A program made the translations under genes and the position numbers. Under the pieces are notes generated by a model, which was not told the DNA's origin, searched no databases, and worked only from the letters and a program-made list of their open reading frames with translations. Below are positions 58,079-64,000 of a stretch of 64,000 nt of DNA, one piece after another; position 1 is the first letter of the stretch, and each line of letters begins with the position of its first letter. The DNA comes from Colletes latitarsis. Its lineage: Eukaryota > Arthropoda > Insecta > Hymenoptera > Colletidae. The stretch lies in assembly GCF_051014445.1 (NCBI RefSeq), contig NW_027488365.1, forward strand, positions 5,704,001-5,768,000, read 5' to 3'.

Positions 58079-60892
58079 AGTACAACACTGAAACAGTCAA
58101 TTAAACCTTGTTTCCATCAATATTTTAGAGGACAACGCATGTTAGGTCTAGGTTAGGCCTGGGATTTGCCCTCATCAGGGTCATACTGTCGCAGTTTTAA
58201 CATACCTGTTGAACGGATCCTGGGATTTTTCTGGTTTGGTTCACGTAGTAATGTGGTACCACACTGAAACATTCAATTACACCTGGTCTTGATAAATATT
58301 TTAGAGGATAACGCATGTTAGGTTTGGGTTAGGTCTAGGATTTGCCCTCATCAGGCTCATACTTTCGCATATTTCTCATACTTCATGGCTAGATCCTGGG
58401 CTGTTTCTGGATTGTACCACGTAGTAAAGTGGTACCACACTGAAACATTCAATGAAACCTGGTTTCGATCAATATTTTAGAGGATAACACAAGTTAAGTC
58501 TGGGATAGGTCTGGGATTTGACCTCATCAGACTCATTCTTTCGCGTTTTTCACATACTTGTTGAACAGATCCTGGGTTTTTTCTGGTTTGGATCACGTAG
58601 TAGTGTGGTACCACACTGAAAGAGTCCATTAAACCTGGTTGCGATCAATATTTTAGAGGATAACGCATGTTAGGTCTGGGTTAGGTCTAGTATTTGCCCT
58701 CATCAGGCTCATTCTTTCGCATATTTCTCAAACTTGATGGCTTGATCCTGGGCTTTTTCTGGATTGCATCACGTAGTAATGTGGTACCACACTGAAACAT
58801 TCAATTAAACCTGGTCTTGATAAATATTTTAGAGGATAACGCATGTTAGGTCTGGGTTAGGTCTAGGATTTGCCCCCATCAGGCTCATACTTTCGCATAT
58901 TTCTCATACTTCATGGCTAGATCCTGGGCTATTTCTGGATTGGATCACGTAGTAAAGTGGTACCACACTGAAACTTTCAATGAAACCTGGTCTGGATAAA
59001 TATTTTAGAGGATAACGCACGTTAGGTCAAGGTTAGGTCTAAGATTTGCCCTCATCAGACTCATACTTTCGCATTCTTCACATACTTGTTGAACGGATCC
59101 TGGGTTTTTTCTGGTTTGGATCACGTAGTAATGTGGGACCACACTGAAGCAGTCAATTAAACCTGGTTTCGATCAATATTTTAGAGAATAATTCATGTTA
59201 GGTCTAGGTTAGGCCTGGGATTTGCTCTCATCAGGCTCATTCTTTCGCATATTTCTCATACTTGATGGCTAGCTCCTGGGCTTTTTCTGGATTGCATCAC
59301 GTAGTAATGAAGTACAACACTGAAACAGTCAATTAAACCTGGTTTCCATCAATATCTTAGAGGACAACGCAAGTTAGGTCTGGGATATGTCTGGGATTTG
59401 CCCTCATCAGGCTCATTCTTTCGCACATTTCTCATACATGTTGAACAGATCCTGGGTTTTTTCTGGTTTGGATCACGTAGTAATGTGGGACCACACTGAA
59501 ACAATCAATTAAACCTGGTCTTGATAAATATTTTAGAGGATAACGCATGTTAGGTCTGGGTTAGGTCTAGGATTTGCCCTCATCAGGCTCATACTTTCGC
59601 ATATTTCTCATACTTCAAGGCTAGACCCTGGGCTGTTTCTGGATTGTATCACGTAGTAATGTGGTACCACGCTGAAACAGACGATTACACCAGGTTTCGA
59701 TCAATATTTTTGAGGATAACACATGTTAGGTCTAGGTTAGGCCTGGGATTTTCACTCATCAGACTCATACTTTCGCATTCTTCACATACTTGTTGAACAG
59801 ATCCTGGGTTTTTTCCGGTTTGGATCACGAAGCAGCGTGGTACCACACTGAAACAGTCCATTAAACCTGGTTTCGCTCAATATCTTAGAGGATAACGCAT
59901 GTAAGGTCTAGGTTAGGTCTGGGATTTGCTCTCATCAGGCTCATTCTTTCGCATATTTCTCATACTTGATGGCTTGATCCTGGGCTTTTTCTGGATTGCA
60001 TCACGTAGTAATGTGGTACCACACTGAAACAGTCGATTAAACCTGGTTTCGATCAATATTTTAGAGGATAACGCATGTTAAGACTGGGATTGGTCTGGGA
60101 TTTGACCTCATCAGACTCATACTTTCGCACACTTCACATACTCGTTGAACAGATCCTGGGTTATTTTCTGGTTTGGATCACATAGTAATGTGGTACCACA
60201 CTGAAACAGACGATTAAACCAGGTTTCGATCAATATTTTTGAGGATAACGTATGTTAGGTCTGGGTTAGGCCTGGGATTTTCACTCATCAGACTCATACT
60301 TTCGCATTCTTCACATACTTGTTGAACGGATCCTGGGTTATTTCTGGTTTGGATCACGTAGTAATGTGGGACCACACTGAAACAGCCAATTAAACCTGGT
60401 TTCGATCAATATTTTAGAGAATAATTCATGTTAGGTCTAGGTCAGGTCTGGGATTTGCCCTTATCAGGCTCATACTTTCGCATATTTCTCATACTTCAAG
60501 GCTAGACCCTGGGCTGTTTCTGGATTGTATCACGTAGTAATGTGGTACCACGCTGAAACAGTCAATTAAACCTGGTTTCGATCAATATTTTAGAGGATAA
60601 CGCAAGTTAGGTCTGGGATAGGTCTAGGATTTGCCCTCATCAGGCTCTTACTTTCGCATATTTCTCATACTTCATGGCTAGATCCTGTGCTATTTCTGGA
60701 TTGGATCACGTAGTAAAGTGGTACCACACTGAAACATTCAATGAAACCTGGTCTGGATAAATATTTTAGAGGTTAACGCATCTTAGGTCTGGGTTAGGTC
60801 TAAGATTTGCCCTCATCAGGCTCACAGTTTAGCGTTTTTCACATACTTGTTGAACAGATCCTGGGATTTTTCTGGTTTGGATCACGAAGTAG
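58079..60892 (+). repeat. Heterogeneous monomers between G copies
   Basis: Sixteen monomers of mixed class with no higher-order period that I can define by eye. They contain scattered private variants (ACACAAGTTAAGTC, GAAAGAGTCC, AAGCAGCGTGG, GATAACGTATG, CAAGGCTAGACCC twice, near 59620 and 60500). No gene or non-satellite insertion is seen. Confidence 0.7.
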
Positions 60893-63535
60893 TGTGGTAC
60901 CACACTTAAACAGTCCATTAAACCTGGTTTCGCTCAATATTTTAGAGGATAACGCATGTAAGGTCTAGGTTAGGTCTGGGATTTGCTCTCACCAGGCTCA
61001 TTCTTTCGCATATTTCTCATACTTGATGGCTAGATCCTGGGCTTTTTCTGGTTTGGATCACGTAGTAATGTGGTACCACACTGAAGCAGTCGATTAAACC
61101 TGGTTTCGATCAATATTTTAGAGGATAACGCATGTTAGGTCTAGGTTAGGCCTGGGATTTTCACTCATCAGACTCATACTTTTGCATTCTTCACATACTT
61201 GTTGAACGGATCCTGGGTTTTTTCTGGTTTGGATCACGTAGTAATGTGGGACCACACTGAAACATTCAATGAAACCTGGTCTGGATAAATATTTTAGAGG
61301 ATAACGCATCTTACGTCTGGGTTAGGCCTAAGATTTGCCCTCATCAGGCTCACAGTTTAGCGTTTTTCACATACTTGTTGAACAGATCCTGGGTTTTTTC
61401 TGGTTTGGATCACGAAGTAGTGTGGTACCACACTGAAACAGTCCACTAAACCTGGTCTGGATAAATATAATACAGGATAACGCATCTTAGGTCTGGGTTA
61501 GGTCTAATATTTGCCCTCATCAGGCTCACAGTTTAGCGTTTTTCACATACTTGTTGAACAGATCCTGGGCTATTTCTGGTTTGGATCACGAAGTAGTGTG
61601 GTACCACACTGAAACAGTCCATTAAACCTGGTTTTGATCAATATTTTAGAGAATAATTCATGTTAGGTCTAGGTTAGGTCAGGGATTTGCTCTCATCAGG
61701 CTCATTCTTTCGCATATTTCTCATACTTGATGGCTAGATCCTGGGCTTTTTCTGGATTGCATCACGTAGTAATGAAGTACAACACTGAAACAGTCAATTA
61801 AACCTGGTTTCCATCAATATTTTAGAGAATAATTCATGTTAGGTCTAGGTTAGGTCTGGGATTTGCTCTCATCAGGCTCATTCTTTGGCATATTTCTCAT
61901 ACTTGATGGCTAGATCCCGGGCTTTTTCTGGATTGCATCACGTAGTAATGAAGTACAACACTGAAACAGTCAATTAAACCTGGTTTCCATCAATATTTTA
62001 GAGGACAACGCATGTTAGGTCTAGGTTAGGCCTGGGATTTGCCCTCGTCAGGGTCATACTGTCGCAGTTTTAACATACTTGTTGAACGGATCCTGTGTTT
62101 TTTCTGGTTTGGTTCACGTAGTAATGTGGTACCGCACTGAAACATTCAATTAAACCTGGTCTTGATAAATATTTTAGAGGATAACGCATGTTAGGTTTGG
62201 GTTAGGTCTAGGATTTGCCCTCATGAGGCTCATACTTTCGCATATTTCTCATACTTCATGGCTAGATCCTGGGCTGTTTCTGGATTGGATCACGTAGTAA
62301 TGTGGTACCACACTGAAACAGTCAAATAAACCTGGTTTTGATCAATATTTTAGAGAATAATTCATGTTAGGTCTAGGTTAGGTCAGGGATTTGCTCCCAT
62401 CAGGCTCATTCTTTCGCATATTTCTCATACTTGATGGCTAGATCCTGGGCTTTTTCTGGATTGCATCACGTAGTAATGAAGTACAACACTGAAACTGTCA
62501 ATTAAACCAAGTTTCCATCAATATCTTAGAGGACAACGCAAGTTAGGTCTGGGATATGTCTGGGATTTGCCCTCATCAGTCTCATACTTTCGCGTTTTTC
62601 ACATACTTGTTGAACAGATCCTGGGTTTTTTCTTGTTTGGATCACGCAGTAGTGAGGTACCACGCTGAAACAGTCCATTAAACCTGGTTTGGATCAATAT
62701 TTTAGAGGATAACGCATGTAAGGTCTAGGTTAGGCCTGGGATTTTCACTCATCAGACACATACTTTCGCATTCTTCACATACTTGTTGAACGGATCCTGG
62801 GTTATTTCTGGTTTGGATCACGTAGTAATGTGGGACCACACTGAAACAGTCCATTAAACCTGGTTTCGCTCAATATTTTAGAGGATAACGCATGTAAGGT
62901 CTAGGTTAGGTCTGGGATTTGCTCTCATCAGGCTCACAGTTTAGCGTTTTTCACATACTTGTTGAACAGATCCTGGGTTTCTTCTGGTTTGGATCACGAA
63001 GTAGTGTGGTACCACACTGAAACAGTCCATTAAACCTGGTTTCGCTCAATATTTTAGAGGATAACGCATGTTAGGTCTAGGTTAGGTCTGGGATTTGCCC
63101 TCATCAGGCTCACAGTTTAGCGTTTTTCACATACTTGTTGAACAGATCCTGGGTTTTTTCTGGTTTGGATCACGTAGTAGTGTGGTACCACGCTGAAACA
63201 GACCATTAAACCTGGTTTGGATCAATATTCTAGAGAATAATTCATGTTAGGTCTAGGTTAGGTCTGGGATTTGCTCTCATCAGGCTCATTCTTTCGCGTT
63301 TTTCACATACTTGTTGAACAGATCCTGGGTTTTTTCTGGTTTGGATCACGAAGTAGTGTGGTACCACACTGAAACAGTCCATTAAACCTGGTTTCGCTCA
63401 ATATTTTAGAGGATAACGCATGTTAGGTCTAGGTTAGGTCTGGGATTTGCTCTCATAAGGCTCATTCTTTCGCATATTTCTCATACTTGATGGCTAGATC
63501 CTGGGCTTTTTCTGGATTGCATCACGTAGTAATGT
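60893..63535 (+). repeat. Long duplication G, copy 2
   Basis: About 15 monomers matching copy 1 in order. Substitutions include GTCCCGGGTT versus GATCCTGGGTT near 61385, CTCATGAGGCTC near 62223 and ACCAAGTTTCC near 62506. The match stops at about 63535, where GTAGTAATGTAGTACC replaces GTAGTAATGAAGTACA. Confidence 0.75.
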
Positions 63536-64000
63536 AGTACCACACTGAAACAGTCAATGAAACCTGGTTTCCATCAATATTTTAGAGGACAACGCAAGTT
63601 GGGTCTAGGTAAGTCCTGAGATTTTCACTGATCAGACTCATACTTTCGCATTCTTCACATACTTGTTGAACGGATCCTGGGTTTTTTCTGGTTTTGGTCA
63701 CGCAGTAATGAGGTACCACAATGAAACATTCAATTAAACCTGGTCTTGATAAAAATTTTACAGAATAACGCATGTTAGGTCTGGGTTACGTCTAGCATTT
63801 GCCCTCATCAGGCTCATACTTTCGCATATTTCTCATACTTCATGGCTAGATCCTGGGCTTTTTCTGGATTGCATCACGTAGTAATGAAGTACAACACTGA
63901 AACAGTCAATTAAAACTGGTTTCGATCAATATTTTAGAGAATAATTCATGTTAGGTCTAGGTTAGGTCTGGGATTTGCTCTCATCAGGCTCATTCTTTCG
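63536..64000 (+). repeat. Terminal satellite monomers
   Basis: Two and a half monomers. One is a diverged class A copy (GTTGGGTCTAGGTAAGTCC, GTTTTGGTCACGCAG, CACAATGAAAC, AAAAATTTTACAG), related to the GGTAAGGCCTGAG monomer of E. The window ends in mid-monomer. Confidence 0.75.

Larger units (their letters stand above)
43354..64000 (+). repeat. 176-bp satellite array, right arm
   Basis: Continuation of the same tandem array after the LINE insertion, about 117 monomers, same orientation and period. It restarts with the duplicated 14-bp target GTTAGGTCTGGGAT and then proceeds in phase (CGGTCTGGGATTT, CATCAGGCGCAT). It runs to the last base of the window in mid-monomer. From about 51.6 kb the monomers are less uniform than in the left arm. 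They carry private variants such as TTTAGCG for TTTCGCG and TTATGTCTGGG for TTAGGTCTGGG. No gene is seen. Confidence 0.97.

Overview
The whole window is satellite DNA. A tandem repeat with a 176-bp monomer runs from base 1 to base 64000 in one orientation and continues past both edges. It is broken once, by a 5'-truncated non-LTR retrotransposon (LINE) at 42632-43353. Leaving out the insertion, about 359 monomers are present. No host protein gene, tRNA, rRNA or CRISPR array was found. Every open frame of 60-120 codons in the satellite is a by-product of the repeat: 176 is not a multiple of 3, so no frame carries through successive monomers.

The organism is an insect, and I infer a moth or butterfly. 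The LINE fragment ends with a reading frame that looks like the C-terminus of an R1-clade ORF2 (an AVASFCENVM / QKEAAGRERE-like segment and then an Arg-rich tail). Its GC-rich 3' UTR carries GTGGGGTTTTTAGTGGGT ... AATCCCAC and a poly-A tail, a layout I recall from lepidopteran elements. This comes from memory and was not searched. The monomer also contains two TTAGG pentamers, the insect telomere unit, but is not itself a telomere repeat. The species and chromosome cannot be told from the window.

Layout: 1-1240 holds mixed monomers that are repeated at 14.6-15.85 kb. 1.24-9.76 kb is built on a 17-monomer higher-order repeat (HOR 'D', 2992 bp) and includes a 14-monomer deletion derivative. 9.79-12.08 kb is a 13-monomer HOR ('E', 2288 bp). 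12.1-15.7 kb is mixed and includes the least regular monomers. 15.72-24.18 kb is a 24-monomer (4224 bp) tandem duplication. 25.07-34.5 kb repeats the first 12.5 kb (D then E). 34.3-37.7 kb holds a short 4-monomer duplication and a partial D unit. 37.77-49.05 kb is E-type material with 7-monomer and 31-monomer duplications. Two copies of a block with a 5-monomer repeat ('F') lie at 43.5-46.15 and 49.1-51.6 kb. 51.6-64 kb is more heterogeneous, with a 3-monomer HOR (53-54.4 kb) and a long-range duplication (54.73-58.08 versus 60.89-63.53 kb).

The most informative observations are these. (i) Deeply nested HORs whose edges are always in register suggest recent unequal exchange or gene conversion. 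(ii) The LINE has a clean 14-bp target-site duplication, a 40-A tail and a matching empty site in a paralogous block 5456 bp downstream, so the insertion can be ordered after the block duplication. (iii) The LINE fragment is almost entirely a series of about eleven strong hairpins. (iv) A GGTACC-centred dyad of 12-16 bp is intact in many monomers but specifically broken in one monomer class. No gene-encoded system was found. The window's biology is array evolution and retrotransposition.
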